NCBI GenBank assembly: GCA_963922205.1
Contig: CAWUHX010000239.1
Location: forward strand, 186,001-250,000
DNA length: 64,000 nucleotides
Source: Romanomermis culicivorax
Lineage: Eukaryota; Nematoda; Enoplea; Mermithida; Mermithidae
Direction: 5' to 3'
In this document: piece after piece, positions 1 to 11,242 of the stretch
Numbering within the stretch: the first letter of the stretch is position 1
Layout of the letters: each line of letters opens with the position of its first letter
Translations under genes and position numbers: made by a program
Notes under the pieces: generated by a model
What the model saw: only the letters and a program-made list of their open reading frames with translations
Database searches by the model: none
Told to the model about the DNA's origin: nothing

Positions 1-241
1 TAATTTCATCAGAAAAATGATGAAAATTACTTGCCTTGCATTTCATTCACTTCACGTCATTTCCAGACTCTTAAAACTGGATTTCCTGAGTTTTGGAGGA
101 AAAATCAAAAGGCTAACTAAAGTAACTTGTTTGGGGCCTAGCACGAAAAATTTTAATTTCGAGGCCTTTAAAACGTCGGAAAAGTAGTTTTTTAAGCACA
201 TTCTTCGGCAATTACTAATTAATCAATTGTGATGTTTTCAC

Positions 242-687
242 CATACATGTAATTGGGGGAAGTGCTATAGGAACCTCCCCCCCCCCAGAAATCGTCGACC
301 ATATGGCTAGCCATTGGGCGACCGCCCCCCCCAGGATTCCCCAATCCAATGCCTAGCCATGTGGTAGCCCTAGGGACCCCCATACTTTTGGTCGGAAAAA
401 TATTGAAAAATGTCAATTTTGTGATTAAAAATGTGAATTTTTGAACGAAAAATGGTAAGAAATGTGAATTTTCTTGGCGCTTCGCGCCATAGATACATTT
501 TTGCGGTCTTTGTGGGGAAAAATTACTATTTTTTGAACTATTTTTCGGACCTTTTTCGTGAAAAAATCGATTTTTTTTTCCTTGAGAGACCCCTCCCCCC
601 AAAATTTTGGGAATTACTGACCCCGGCCCCCAAAAATTCGCCCAACCCCCCCCCCCCTTCAGACCTCGGGGCTCCGTTACATGTATG
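242..687 (+). mobile_element. hAT-like MITE, family A, copy 1
   Basis: The ends are inverted (CATACATGTAA and TTACATGTATG). The element is flanked by an exact 8-bp direct duplication, GTTTTCAC, at 234-241 and 688-695. Inside are C- and G-runs, a palindromic GGCTAGCC stretch and a GGCGC-TTC-GCGCC hairpin near 480. It has no coding capacity. An 8-bp duplication is the hallmark of hAT-type transposition; assignment to hAT is an inference from that alone. Copies in this window: 5271-5629, 7654-8097, 18983-19350 and 62205-62631. Confidence 0.88.
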
Positions 688-695
688 GTTTTCAC

Positions 696-1305
696 CATTT
701 GGTTGGTGAAAGTGTTCAAGCATTTTTCTAACATTTTTGATCTGATATATCTAGAGCCAGCAATTTACCAATCATAATTATTTATGACTGTTTTCAAACG
801 TATAAATCATAAAAAAGCACGATAGGTATTTTACTTCGGACTTGAATAACGTTAATTTATGCCAGAGCTTAGCGTCAGAATAAATTTTCGTATTTTGATA
901 TTCTATAGCATTGGGAAATGAATATTTTTAGTATCTATTTCCTGCATGAAAAGTCTAATTTTTCAGTGAATTCAACGTGTATTCAGTCATAAACTAAAAT
1001 TTAAAAATTAGGCAAGCTCAAAGAATTTGGATGGCTTCTCTAGACAGAAAAACCTCTGACACTTTCCCATAATATTAATAATAATGCTTTAGAGAAATAA
1101 ATGATAACTGAAAATATAAATAATAGGTTAGTAAAAAGACATACTCAGGTTAGCGCAGAGGCTATAGCCCTTACTTGCCCCCTTTAGAAAATCGCTGAAG
1201 TCCACTTGTTTTATTATATCCTTAAATTTTTGCAAATTCTGAATTATTTCAATATTGGGTGGTAAAATGTTCCAAATCCTGGCACATTTGTTTGAAATAT
1301 CGTTA
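696..1305. other. AT-rich spacer, no gene seen
   Basis: I see no exon-like open frame, no repeat shared with the rest of the window and no RNA gene in this stretch. Confidence 0.5.
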
Positions 1306-1313
1306 TACCTCCA

Positions 1314-1471
1314 CAGGGCCGTGCACAGGGGGGGGCGGGGGCGGCCGCTCCCCCCTCCCATTGAGGCAGCATGCAAACAGTGTATCACGTAAAATCAACA
1401 TTTTCTGGGGCTATTCAGTACAAAAAATTTAGTCCACCCCCCCCCATGAAAAAATCCTGCGCACGACCCTG
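1314..1471 (+). mobile_element. hAT-like MITE, family D (CAGGGC ends), copy 1
   Basis: A 158-bp element begins CAGGGCCGTGCAC and ends GCGCACGACCCTG. It is flanked by near-identical octamers TACCTCCA (1306-1313) and TCCCTCCA (1472-1479). It holds G- and C-runs around a central AT-rich core. A second copy of the same length lies at 62028-62185 and a truncated one at 8647-8770. Confidence 0.85.
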
Positions 1472-1633
1472 TCCCTCCAGTTTAATTTACATTTTTCAAC
1501 AACAAAGTTATTTTGTTTGGAAGCTCTAGTATTTGTGGAATGAGGATGCATGAAAAAATCACTACAAGGTAAAGCTTGATTATTCACATTTTTATACATT
1601 AAACATAGCTCGATGTGTATTCTTGTTCCTAAC

Positions 1634-1700
1634 CATACATGCACAGCATAGAAATTATGCTGGGGGTCAGCCAGGAAAGAAGGTGTAATCAGTGTTTCTT
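1634..1700 (+). repeat. Fragment of MITE family B
   Basis: The sequence CATACATGCACAGCATAG followed by a GGGGGTCAGC segment matches the start of the complete family B element at 23654-24018. The remainder is absent, so this is a truncated copy. Confidence 0.55.
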
Positions 1701-1879
1701 TTGCTGGAGGCAAATAAAAATTTTTTGGCAAACGAATTTGAGGTAGTCATTTGTACATGTACCAGCGGCTCTTTCTCCGTTTAGGGAAGAAGATTTTGGG
1801 GATAAGGTACAGAAAATATGCATTTTGGTGCATTTTAGAAGTTCATAATCTCAAAATTTTTGTCACTTTAATAATCATT

Positions 1880-2395
1880 ATTTATGTATTGCTTAGCTCA
1901 GACGCGGCTTTCAGAATGCCTATCCTCACCTATCATTTAATGTATAATAGTTTACATCATCTCAAACGTATTATCTCATGTTGTTGTTGTTTTAAGAAGT
2001 AATCTCCAATATTTTATCTCAATATTTAATGAAGATTCACAGTGTTTCATTGGAACATTTCTTGAGAAAGATTGATACGTCAAGTCTGTAAACTTTTTGA
2101 AGCAACTATTTCTTCCTTAAAGTAAAATCAATTTGGGAGCTTCATGGAAGTAGTTTTCGGAAATTTCTACTCTTCCACTCATATCTTTTCGGCCAGGTCC
2201 ATGAGAGTTAATGAATAAATTACTGGTTTAAAAATTTTTCAAATAATAAATTTCCAAAAATTACGACTTTTGATCACTAAATTCGAATCTAATTCTCGAA
2301 ATAAATGTTTAGAAAATTGATTTTCCAGCATTGCTGAAGGTCAATACACATAAATTTTTTCTGGTGCTTCACACCAGAAAGATTCTCATCTTTTT
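1880..2395 (+). repeat. Dispersed repeat R13, left part
   Basis: This segment is homologous along its length to 58975-59450 on the same strand and to 13000-13510 in reverse. Its end carries the hairpin CTGGTGCTTCACACCAG (2361-2377), at the place where the 59-kb copy has CCGGCGCTTCGCGCCGG. The repeat resumes at about 4090, so the retrotransposon fragment between was inserted into it. Confidence 0.75.
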
Positions 2396-2399
2396 TTCG

Positions 2400-4086
2400 G
2401 CTTTCACTAGTCATCATTTAAATTTTAATTGTCATGATTTAAATTTTAATTTAAATAAAAATAGGTTAGCAGAAATAAGAATTTCAGATGATGATATTTT
2501 GCTCCAAATTAGAAGATTTAAAAATTCAAATTCGGTGGAACCTGATGGTTTACCAATAATAATATTTAAAAGATTAGCCAATTATTTAGTCCATCCATTA
2601 AAAAAATTTTCAATATTTCTGTACTGACTGGGCGCCTTCCGAGCATGTGGAAAATGGCTCATGTGACTCCAGTTTTGAAGAAAGGGATCACGAGTAGGTT
2701 TGTTGTAGGATTCTTGAAAAAATCATAAAAGCTCAAGTGACCAACTTTCTTACTGTTAATAATTGTATTTCTGATCGTCAGTTTGGTTTTGTGAAGAAAA
2801 GATCCTGCGAAACCCAGCTCTTACTGTTCTCTAAATACTTAATTGATAACATTGACAAAAAAGGGCAGTTGATGTAATATATTTGGATTTTTCTAAAGCC
2901 TTTGACACAGTTCCACATTCAAAGCTCATTGAAAAAGTGGAAAAATATGGTCTCAAGGGAAATATATTGTCATGGATTACCGATTTTCTTCATGATAGAC
3001 AACAAAGAGTTAAGTTAAAACACACCTTGTCTACTTCTCAAAATGTAACAAGTGGTGTCCCACAGGGCAGTGTTTTGGGTTCTTTACTATTCCTTTTATA
3101 TGTCAATGATATAGATCACCTGAAGTATGTAAGCCTGTTTTTGTTCGCTGATGATATAAAAATCTTCAGCTGTACTGAAAACAGTGGGAACCTTCAAAAA
3201 TTTCTAGAATCTATTGTCAGATGGTCTGAAAGATCTCAACTAACTCTCTCTACTTCCAAAAGTAAGGTAATGCATTTTGGATTTGATAACAAAATGAAGA
3301 AATACAAAATTGACGATAGAATAATTAAGGATACTGACAATTATGTTAAAGATCTTGGTATTTTTTTAACCAAAAATTTCAAACTTGATGAACATATAGG
3401 CCATATTATAAAGAATGCTTACTACAGATTATATCTTATATTTCGTCGATTTGTAAGCAAAGATAAATTTTTACTGACTAATGTATACAAAACATAGGTC
3501 AGACCTATTCTGGAATATGCAGCTACCATCTGGTCACCCCACTCAACTAAGAACATCACAGCCATTGAAAAAGTACAGAAATACTTCACAAAAAGGGTTT
3601 TCAACTATCCTGAGATTTCTTATAATGATCGTTTAACTATATTAAAGTTAGAGACACTTGAAAGTAGAAGGCGTTTGAATGATTTTGTTATGTTATATAA
3701 GATAATAAACCATGAAGTAGATGTAAAATTGAGTGATTTCTACACCAGTACACATTCTCAGACCCGGTCCAACCACAATTTGAAGTTAAAAACAGATATT
3801 CCAAGGACTGATATTAAGAAATACTTCTTTACAAATAGAGTTATTTTTATTTGGAATAAACTTCCTGAATTGATAGTAACATCTAGGAATAGTAAAATTT
3901 TTCACTCTAAATTGGATAAGTTCAATTTTGGTCAACTGTAAGAGCTATATGCTTTTTTGACCAAGCACATCATATTCGTAAATTTACTGCATATTTATTC
4001 CGTATTTAATTAACTTATTCGTTTATTTTATTATGTTCTCCTAACATTGCTTAGTGCCGTTGCAAATAAAATCATCATCATCGTGG
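2400..4086 (+). mobile_element. 5'-truncated non-LTR (CR1/jockey-like) retrotransposon
   Basis: The reverse transcriptase and the C-terminal part of a LINE ORF2 are present. There is no endonuclease domain upstream, so the copy is 5'-truncated. The 3' end is AATAAA followed by a short (ATC)n tail near 4066-4083, typical of LINEs that end in a simple repeat rather than poly(A). It sits inside dispersed repeat R13, whose halves lie at 1880-2395 and 4090-4220. Confidence 0.85.
2450..3941 (+). pseudogene. LINE ORF2 reverse transcriptase, broken
   Basis: The frame from 2883 contains MDFSKAFDTVPH, SGVPQGSVLGSLLF and the catalytic FADDIKIF box of a non-LTR reverse transcriptase. A TAG at 3495-3497 interrupts it, but the same frame continues with the conserved LEYAATIWSPH region to a stop at 3939-3941. 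The part before 2883 (with SVEPDGLP, thumb/finger region) is in pieces, with stops around 2625 and 2875. When intact, the protein copies the element RNA at the target site. This copy is inactive. CR1/jockey is my best guess from the C-terminal motifs; exact clade is uncertain. Confidence 0.85.
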
Positions 4087-5262
4087 CAGAATTAACCATT
4101 GGTTTATCATCTAATGCAAATTCATTATGCTATTGGATAGTTTTCTAGGCAAATTGTTCCACAATGCTTGAAAATTAGACTTGAAAGTCGAAAATTTCGA
4201 TTTTTTGCTCAATCTTAATTAAAGATGTTCCAGTACCGCTTTTCCAACTGGTACCGGTACCACCCGGTACTTTTATATAACATGTAATAAAGAGTAAATA
4301 AACATGTACTTTGTACTTTTATTCTTAACATAGTACACTACACCTATACATAACATTAGTATTGAAAAACGAATCTGTATATTTTACATCGAAACTGAAA
4401 AAGCCATTATAGATTGAGTTTATATCAAAAACCTTTTGAAAAGTTATAAATTCAAATTATTCGGAAAGATTCAAAAGAATTTTTTTCCAACCAATCAACT
4501 TAATGACAGCTCTTGCTCGGCAATGCTTAGTTGTGCAGTGAGCGGTACCGATTCTTCAAGGCACACGATGCTGGCGGAAATAAGATAATTTTGACGAAAT
4601 TTTCAGCAAATTTGATGTAGAAAAGGAATCGACAAGATTTAGATGCGCTTAAGTTTAGGCTTTGGCTGAAACAGGTTTAGGTGTACACACTCAGGCTTGG
4701 GCTTTCGTTCAGGCTGATGCTTAGTTTCAAGTTTAAGCTTAGGTTGCTTTAAGAGCAAGAGGAGATGATTTTGCTGAAAATGCGAAAAAATACATTTTTC
4801 CCTTACTACAAACTTGGCATAATCTAGCCTCTAGTTGGTCTCCGCACTTTTTTGTCGTGTCTATTAATCTTTTCTGGAGCTGCTGAAAAATGTGTCCTCT
4901 TGAGTTTTTGAAATTAGCACCCAAAAAATATTCCGCCCATTTTTTCTCTCACTGGGTTTGAGTTTTTCAAACGTTTTGAACATGAACTTGTGCATCGAAA
5001 AATAATAAAGGCTCAAGAATAGCTGTAGCGAAGATTCATTTTCTAGCATTTTAGAAAATATAAAATTCAAAATTTTTTCCGCTTTGCGCCGGAATGAGAA
5101 ATTTAGAATACATTAGTCTGATTTTAATTACAAATAAGAATACATTAGTTTGATTAATAAAGTTTATCTTATGATTCAGACTTTTTGATTGAATATAGTC
5201 ACGATTATGAGTCTCAATGATTATATTAATATTGTTGTACAATTTTAGCTACCAGCACCGGT
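4087..5262. repeat. Dispersed repeat sequence with TACCGGTACC and CTTAGG-like motifs
   Basis: The start (4090-4220) is the right part of repeat R13. Palindromic TACCGGTACC motifs occur near 4248 and 5255. A degenerate hexamer stretch (variants of CTTAGG) lies at about 4640-4745 and resembles 8270-8340 and 58300-58410 in reverse. No coding exon was recognised. Confidence 0.5.
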
Positions 5263-5270
5263 ACCACCAT

Positions 5271-5629
5271 CATACATGTAACGGAGCCCCGAGGTGTGGG
5301 GGGGGGGGGTTGGGCCACTTTTTTGGGGCCGGGGGTCAGTAATTCCCAAAATTTTGGGGGGAGGGGTCTCTGAAGGAAAAAAATTCAATTTTTTAACGAA
5401 AAAAGTCCGAAAAACAGTTCACAAAGTAGTAATTTTTGTATAAAAAATGATGATAAATGTATTTATGGCGCGATGCGCCGGGAAAATGGACGTTTTTGAC
5501 CACTTTTTGTTCAAAAATTGACATTTTTCCAACCAAAAGTATTGGGGTCCATATGGCTAGCCATAGGATTGGAAAATTCTGGGGGGGCGTTTCCCATAGC
5601 ACTTCCCCCCCCCCCCAATTACATGCATG
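5271..5629 (-). mobile_element. hAT-like MITE, family A, copy 2
   Basis: The element starts CATACATGTAACGG and ends with TTACATGCATG. The exact 8-bp duplication ACCACCAT flanks it (5263-5270 and 5630-5637). The body matches copy 1 in reverse orientation, with an internal deletion. The hairpin is GGCGC-GAT-GCGCC, so the loop differs while the stem is kept. Confidence 0.88.
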
Positions 5630-5799
5630 ACCACCATCGTACCAGATGCATCACTAATCTTAATGAATTTTGTTTGCAGTTATAAATAAAATTTGAAAAT
5701 TAAACTGATTAGGTTATTAGACTTTGGCCATGACATAGAGGAATACAGGTTACTTATTTATACCTATTTTTGCTACGTACAAATTGTACTAATGAAATA

Positions 5800-6378
5800 T
5801 TGGCTGTCATTTGTACATGTGCAAATGGGCCATGTACAAAAAAAACCCTGGGTGGAATACAATTTTTTTGTTTTTAATAATGAAAAGGAAGGTCTTAGAA
5901 AGTCTTCTAGCATCCAAGTAGTATATTCATCAACCTATAGAAGTAAGATATGTGAAATTATTGTCTTAGACAGCCATACTTGTAAGAGGTCCGACCAGTT
6001 GGGTAGGGGGGAGGTCGAAAAAAGTTGAAATTCTTCCCAAAAAAGGCCAAAAACACTTTTTTCTATTTTTCAAACTGCGCGGTTGGGTATATGGTTGGCC
6101 AAGTTGGGGGAGGCTCCCCCCCCCAACCCCCGCCCCAATTACAGGTATGTAGACAGCACTTTTTAAAGTTTAAATGTTACCTATTTGGAATTAAGTATGC
6201 TTTGTTTAGAAAAACTGTTTAACTGCAGCATCATTACCATGTTTATGATGACTTTCTCCTCTCTTGCTCATCTTCCTTCATCATCTTCTCAATCATTGTT
6301 GGGGAAGTCAAGTCTGCTGGGGGGTCAGCAAGAATCTGCTGGGGGTCAAACCCCCCAACCCCCCCCCATACATGTATG
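5800..6378 (+). mobile_element. MITE family B copy, interrupted by a family C element
   Basis: The body (5850-5966 and 6158-6378) matches 23700-24018 on the same strand. The right end is CATACATGTATG at 6367-6378; the left end is not clear. A 175-bp family C element has inserted at 5975-6149. Confidence 0.65.
5975..6149 (+). mobile_element. hAT-like MITE, family C, nested copy
   Basis: The ends are CATACTTGTAAG and TTACAGGTATG. The exact 8-bp duplication TAGACAGC lies at 5967-5974 and 6150-6157. The host sequence is the family B repeat, so this insertion is the younger of the two. Confidence 0.88.
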
Positions 6379-6827
6379 TTTCTAACCATTCTAAATTAAG
6401 GTGTTTCAAGTGATCTTCATATGTTAAATCGATATTCAAAAGAATTTGCTTGGTGAAATGGTGTTGAACTTTTTCAAGTTTATTAGTATCAGAAATTCGA
6501 TAAGGATTCCAAACAGGGGAGCTTTACTCAATAATAGGTCTAACCAGGGATCATCCGGGCTCAAAATTCCACTGGAACCAGGCTTGAATTTTTTACCGGG
6601 CCTTGCACTGGGCTCGGGCTTGTTGCATAATATCTATATAGGCTCAAAACATGGAGCTGATGACATTTAAACATAAAAATCACATGATTGATACCGCAAT
6701 AGAATCTTTATTCAATAATTTGCACATAGAAGCTCTAAATGTTTGAACATCAACAAGATTCAATCAAGCCTCATAATCCTGACATCAATCAATTTTCAAA
6801 ATTCCTAACTAACTCATGGCAAATACC

Positions 6828-7041
6828 AACAGGTCATCACAGACGACATTACTAGAACTCCATTCATCCCATCCAAGGTCTGGCCCCCTATTATCTCACC
6901 CCAAGCTGAGGACAAATGGAGAATAATCATGCCAAACAGGTCATCACAGATGACATAACTAGAACTCCATTCATCTCATTCAAGGTCTGGCTCCCTATAC
7001 CTCACCCCCAGTTAAGGATGAATGAAGAATAGTTGCACCAA
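6828..7041. repeat. Two-copy tandem duplication, ~107-bp unit
   Basis: Units 6828-6934 and 6935-7041 share ACAGGTCATCACAG, CTAGAACTCCATTCATC and AAGGTCTGG at the same spacing, with scattered substitutions. No function is apparent. Confidence 0.8.
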
Positions 7042-7345
7042 AGGTTGGCAAGCAACACACAACTTGAACTCAATTAGAGAAATAAATTCTGTTCTTATTG
7101 GTGACATTTTGATCATTTCCCAAATGCAAAAAACTTATGTTCAGCAAAGTCAAAAATTTTTAAAGATCACAAAAAGATTTTGAAAATATAATCTTCATGT
7201 CAATTCAAAGTTATGACAACATTTCTTAATTACAGATTGGGAAGACCAAGAACTACAAATCATTTGATATCTGCTGCAAAGGGCAGGAAAATTTCAAGAA
7301 TTTTCCATTTCAGAAGCATGGAAAGATAAAAAAAAGCATGTCCAT

Positions 7346-7598
7346 CATACATGCACATAGGGGGGGGGTAAACCCCCATACCTGAGACCCTGGCCACCCA
7401 CCCCCTAGCCAAAAAAATCATCAAAACACCCCCCTGAACTTTTTTCGAGACAGCTTCTTTCGTGATTTTTGTGCATATTTTGTATAAAAAACAGGCTTTT
7501 AGAACTTTTTTGTTTTTTTTGCTCACCCACTCCCCTACGCCCCTGGGAATAAGGTCCATGGACCCTCCCCCCTAGAAAATTCTTGCCGTGCATGTCTG
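7346..7598 (+). mobile_element. hAT-like MITE, CATACATGCACATAG subfamily, copy 1
   Basis: The ends are CATACATGCAC and GTGCATGTCTG. The exact octamer ATGTCCAT flanks it (7338-7345 and 7599-7606). The body is non-coding. A second copy is at 11610-11862. Confidence 0.85.
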
Positions 7599-7653
7599 AT
7601 GTCCATGTGCTAAAAACGCAAAAAGTACAAAAAGCCAAAAACGGGCTTAGAAA

Positions 7654-8097
7654 CATACATGTAATGGGGCCCCGAGGTCTGGGGGGGTCGAGCCACTTTT
7701 TTTGGGCGGGGGGGGTCGAGCCCCTTTTTTTGGGCGGGGGGGTCAGTAATTCCCAAAATTCTGGGGGAGGGGTCTCTGAAGCGAAAAAAATTCGAAAAAT
7801 AGTTGAAAAAGCAGTAATGTTTTCCGAAAAAGACCGAAGAAAATCTATTCATGACGCGAAGCGCTGAGAAAATTAACGTTTTTGACCATTTTTTATTCAA
7901 AAATTGACATTTTTCCTCAAAAAATTGATATTTTTCTGTGTTTTTCTGACCAAAAGTATGGGGGTTTCAACGGCTACCATATGGCTAGCCATTGGATTGG
8001 AAAATCCTGGGGGCGGTCGCCCAATGGCTAGCCATATGGTCGACGATTTCTGGGGGGAGGTCCCATAGCACTCCCCCCCCCCCCAATTACATGTATG
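7654..8097 (-). mobile_element. hAT-like MITE, family A, copy 3
   Basis: CATACATGTAATGG and TTACATGTATG ends, with the exact 8-bp duplication CTTAGAAA (7646-7653 and 8098-8105). It contains a duplicated GGGCGGGGGGGTC segment, so G-run expansion has occurred inside the element. Confidence 0.88.
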
Positions 8098-8269
8098 CTT
8101 AGAAACCACAGTGAAACCACGAAAAAGCCGCCAAAAGTAACCGAAAAGTGTTGCATAGTGAGGAACTGCAGCATCTTGCAACAGATAGAGCACAAGCATT
8201 GATCTGGCTGGTCGAAAAAATTTATCAAATTTTGGAGTTTCGTTCTGACTAATTTTCTGGCTTTGGTTC

Positions 8270-8340
8270 AGGCATGTAGATTTCGACTAAGGTTTAGGGT
8301 TAGGGTTAGACTTGAGCTTAGGCTTGCAGTTAATTTTCAG
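8270..8340 (+). repeat. Degenerate hexamer stretch (GGTTTAGGGTTAGGG-like)
   Basis: Short TTAGGG and CTTAGG variants in tandem. Similar degenerate stretches occur at 4640-4745 and (reverse) 58300-58410, each embedded in a shared dispersed repeat, so this belongs to that repeat rather than to a telomere. Confidence 0.5.
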
Positions 8341-8646
8341 TAAACTACAGTTTTCTGACTTTCGCACTCACGCATTGCACTGTCTGCTCTTTTTTGCTTT
8401 TTAATTATTTATCCTGTATATTTGATGTTTCAATGAACTAAATTGAAAATAATTCATTTTAGCCAAGCCTAATATATACATATTGATTTTTTTGATTGTT
8501 TTGCCCTACATAAAAGACATAACATTTAGAATAAGAAATATTTGGTAGCCCATTGAGTAATAGTATCTAAATCAGATTGAAGTTGAGTAGATTTGTCATG
8601 TGTTAAATATTTTCACATCATCAGCAAGTAAAAGAATACTACTATT

Positions 8647-8770
8647 CAGGGCCGTGCACAAGGACCCCCCTTGAGGCAGCATACAAACAGTGTATCATGT
8701 AAAATTAACATTTTCTGGGCTATTCAGTAAAAAAATTTAGTCTGCCCCCTCACGAAAAAATCCTGTGCAT
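8647..8770 (+). mobile_element. MITE family D, truncated copy
   Basis: Starts CAGGGCCGTGCACAAGG and follows the family through TTTTCTGGG and ATTCAGTA, but the right terminus decays at TCCTGTGCATTG and no flanking duplication is visible. Confidence 0.7.
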
Positions 8771-8774
8771 TGAA

Positions 8775-9755
8775 AGAGAAAGAAAAAATGGGAAGAGAGG
8801 AGAGAAAGAAAAATAGTCAGCCAATCAATTAACCAACTTGAAAAAAATCCATCAACCAACCAATCTGGGAAACAACAAACTAAGTGATATATTAAGCAAC
8901 CAAACAATTTGGGAAACAACCAACCAACTAATCTTGAAAGCAACCAACCGATCTAGGAGTCAATCTAAAATCTGATCAGGGAACCAACCAACCAAATGTT
9001 CTGGAAAGCAGCCAACTGATATGGGAGCCAACCAACCATCTGATCAGGGAACCAACTAGCCAATTTAGGAACCAAACAGCCAACTGATTTGGGAAACTGA
9101 CCTGGGAAACAACCAACCAACCAGCCAATCTGGGAGTCAACTAATCAACTGATCTGCGAAGCAACCAACCAGTTTGGGAAAAGCCAACCAACTTATTGGG
9201 AAAGCAACTAAGCAACCAATCGGGGAAACAACAGACCAAGTGATCTGGAAAGCAACTAGCCAACTGATCTGGAAAGCAACCAATAAACTGACCTGAGAAG
9301 CAACCAATCAATTTGGGAAATAACCAACCAAGTGATCTGGAAAACAACCAGCTAACCGAACTGGGAACCAACCAATTTGGGAAAAAACCAACCAAGTGAT
9401 CTGGAAAGCAACTAGCTGACTGATCTGAGAAAAAACCAACCAACTGATCTGGAAATGAATGAACCAATCTGGGAAGCAATCAACCAAGTAATCTGGAAAG
9501 CAACAAGCAAGCTGGTCTGGAAAGCAACCAATGCAACCCACGAATCTAGGAAACATCCAACCAACAAATCCAGGAATCAACCAACCAACCAATTTAGATA
9601 CCAAACAATTGATCTGGGAAGCAACCAACTGATATTGGAAACTACCAACCAAATGATCTGGAAAGCAACTAACCACTTGATATGTAGGAAGCAACCAACA
9701 AATCTAGGAAACATCCAACCAATAAATCCAGGAATCAACCAACTAACCAATCTAG
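8775..9755. repeat. CAACCAAC-rich minisatellite, left block
   Basis: Degenerate tandem units of roughly 25-40 bp alternate CAACCAACCAA with CTGATCTGGGAA or TCTGGAAAG. Long open frames on both strands (FPDQLVG- and KATNQ-like repeats) are translations of the array, not genes. The array is split from its right block (11243-11530) by two inserted elements. Confidence 0.85.
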
Positions 9756-9805
9756 ATGTCAACTAGTGCTTCACACTGGGCACCCGAGTAGCAACAACAA
9801 GATAA

Positions 9806-10357
9806 GCCCCTGCTATACTTCGCCGGCTGGCGCCGGTTGCGAGCTGCTATACTTCGTCTTTTCAGTTGACAGCCAGCGCCGGCCAGTGCCGGTTTGACAA
9901 TTCGATTCAATCGAAATTTCAGAGCCGGCGGCAGCCGGCGTCTATGTTATAACGTGACAGAAAAATTAATATTTTACTTATTTTAGCACTGCTAGAATTT
10001 ATTCAATTGTTTCTTCAATGGATGATAATTCTTTTATTGAAAATCTAATAAACGAGGTGCATATTCGCCCGTATTTATGGTCGAAAGTGGATAAGAGCTA
10101 CAAAGACTCAATCAAGCGTTTCAGAGTCTGAATCCATAATATTTATCTGAATAAGAATGAGAATGAAAAATTATGAAAACACATAATCGAAGGAAATCAA
10201 CAAACAGATGATTAATATTAAACGTGCTGTTTGCCGAATGACGCCAGATGAAGTATAGCAGCAAAAAATATGTAGCCGGCTTACGCCGGCCGGCGCCGGT
10301 TGTAAAATATTTGAGTCCGGCGACAACCGGTGCCGGCCAGCGAAGTATAGCAGGGGC
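9806..10357 (+). mobile_element. Harbinger-like element, GCCCCTGCTATACTT ends
   Basis: Inverted ends GCCCCTGCTATACTTCGC and GCGAAGTATAGCAGGGGC are flanked by TAA on the left and TAT on the right, an imperfect 3-bp pair. A second inner pair (GCTGCTATACTTCG near 9842 and GAAGTATAGCAGC near 10250) suggests a duplicated end. GCCGGC-rich subterminal repeats follow each end. A MADF-domain fragment is encoded inside. Confidence 0.75.
10018..10131 (+). pseudogene. MADF-domain fragment of the Harbinger-like element
   Basis: The frame starts with ATG at 10018 and reads 37 residues including LINEVHIRPYLWSKVD and KSYKDS, which match the start of a MADF DNA-binding domain (LI..V...P.LW.....YKD). It stops at TGA 10129-10131, where MADF domains normally have tryptophan, and decays afterwards. 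PIF/Harbinger elements commonly carry a MYB/MADF-like gene beside the transposase, which supports the element's assignment. Confidence 0.6.
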
Positions 10358-11054
10358 TATATTGTATAAACAGAATATTTATATACTATTACTTGTATTT
10401 ATGTGCAGTTACACTGAATGAACGTATTTTCCTTTATTAATTCAGTGCATTTACCTGCTCAACGTGTTAACAAGGCCGCTTATGGCTCTTAAAAAGTCAC
10501 TGTAGTGTATTCTTAGCAACAAAAAATTTGTGTTTTAACAATGAAGCACAAAATCGAAATATAAAAAAGTCTTCGAGAAATTATGCCTGGGTGAAATATA
10601 TTGGTACTTGATACAGTTGGTATTGGTACTTGATTCACTTGACACAAATAAAAGTTGGAGAGGCATATAATTTGATGATGATGAGCCAGTAGAGATGGCT
10701 AAAGCTGGACCTAGTGGGATATCTAGATTGGAAATAGATTCATCAAATAGTTGTAATGTGTGACCAGATCACCACAATTTGCTTAGAAGTGTAAGAAATT
10801 TTGGAATATTTATTTTCTTCAAACGAAAAAAAAATTGTTTGAAGAAAATGTGTTATTGGTTTTTCCTAACTTTTGTTTAGTGGCGCTGTGCGAGGCCCAT
10901 GCCTCAAAATTTATGAGTTTTCTGAAAATTTTCATGAAGTGCGTTCATTCACTGACTTTTTAAATACTTACATATAGAACCCAGGTACCCTAAAGACTGG
11001 GTACTCCGGTCCTAGAATTTTGAAAGTGTGAAGCACTAATGTCAACCAACCAAC

Positions 11055-11234
11055 CAAGTGCGGATTTAGGGGGGGCGAAAGGGCGGCCGCCCCGCCCCGA
11101 AACTTTTGAAATAGGATTTTTTTTCTGTATACCTATAGGCAAATTTGAAAAATTTTGGAAATTTTTTTGAAAAATACTTAATTTTGAGCACCGCCCCCCA
11201 CCCCCGCTGAAAAAAATTTCTGGATCCGCCACTG
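11055..11234 (+). mobile_element. hAT-like MITE, GTGGCGGATC family, copy 1
   Basis: The right end is TCTGGATCCGCCACTG and the left end the degraded CAAGTGCGGATTTAG. CAACCAAC flanks it on both sides (11047-11054 and 11235-11242), although the host array is itself CAAC-rich, so the duplication is less decisive. A partial copy is at 20990-21118. Confidence 0.7.
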
Positions 11235-11242
11235 CAACCAAC

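Larger units (their letters stand above)
9764..11038. mobile_element. hAT-like element, TAGTGCTTCACAC ends
   Basis: Inverted ends TAGTGCTTCACACT and AGTGTGAAGCACTA bound a 1275-bp element. The exact 8-bp duplication ATGTCAAC lies at 9756-9763 and 11039-11046. It sits inside the minisatellite and contains the Harbinger-like element at 9806-10357. I see no transposase coding sequence of its own. Confidence 0.85.

Noticed and set aside
8290-8312. Telomere tract (TTAGGG-like)
   Set aside because: Only two near-perfect units, embedded in a dispersed repeat present at two other loci.
8775-9755. A CRISPR-like array
   Set aside because: Units are degenerate with variable spacing and no distinct spacers, and the DNA is eukaryotic.
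8737-9766. Overlapping open frames with FPDQLVG-like or KATNQ-like repeats
   Set aside because: They follow the CAACCAAC minisatellite on both strands, with no start, splice or domain support.
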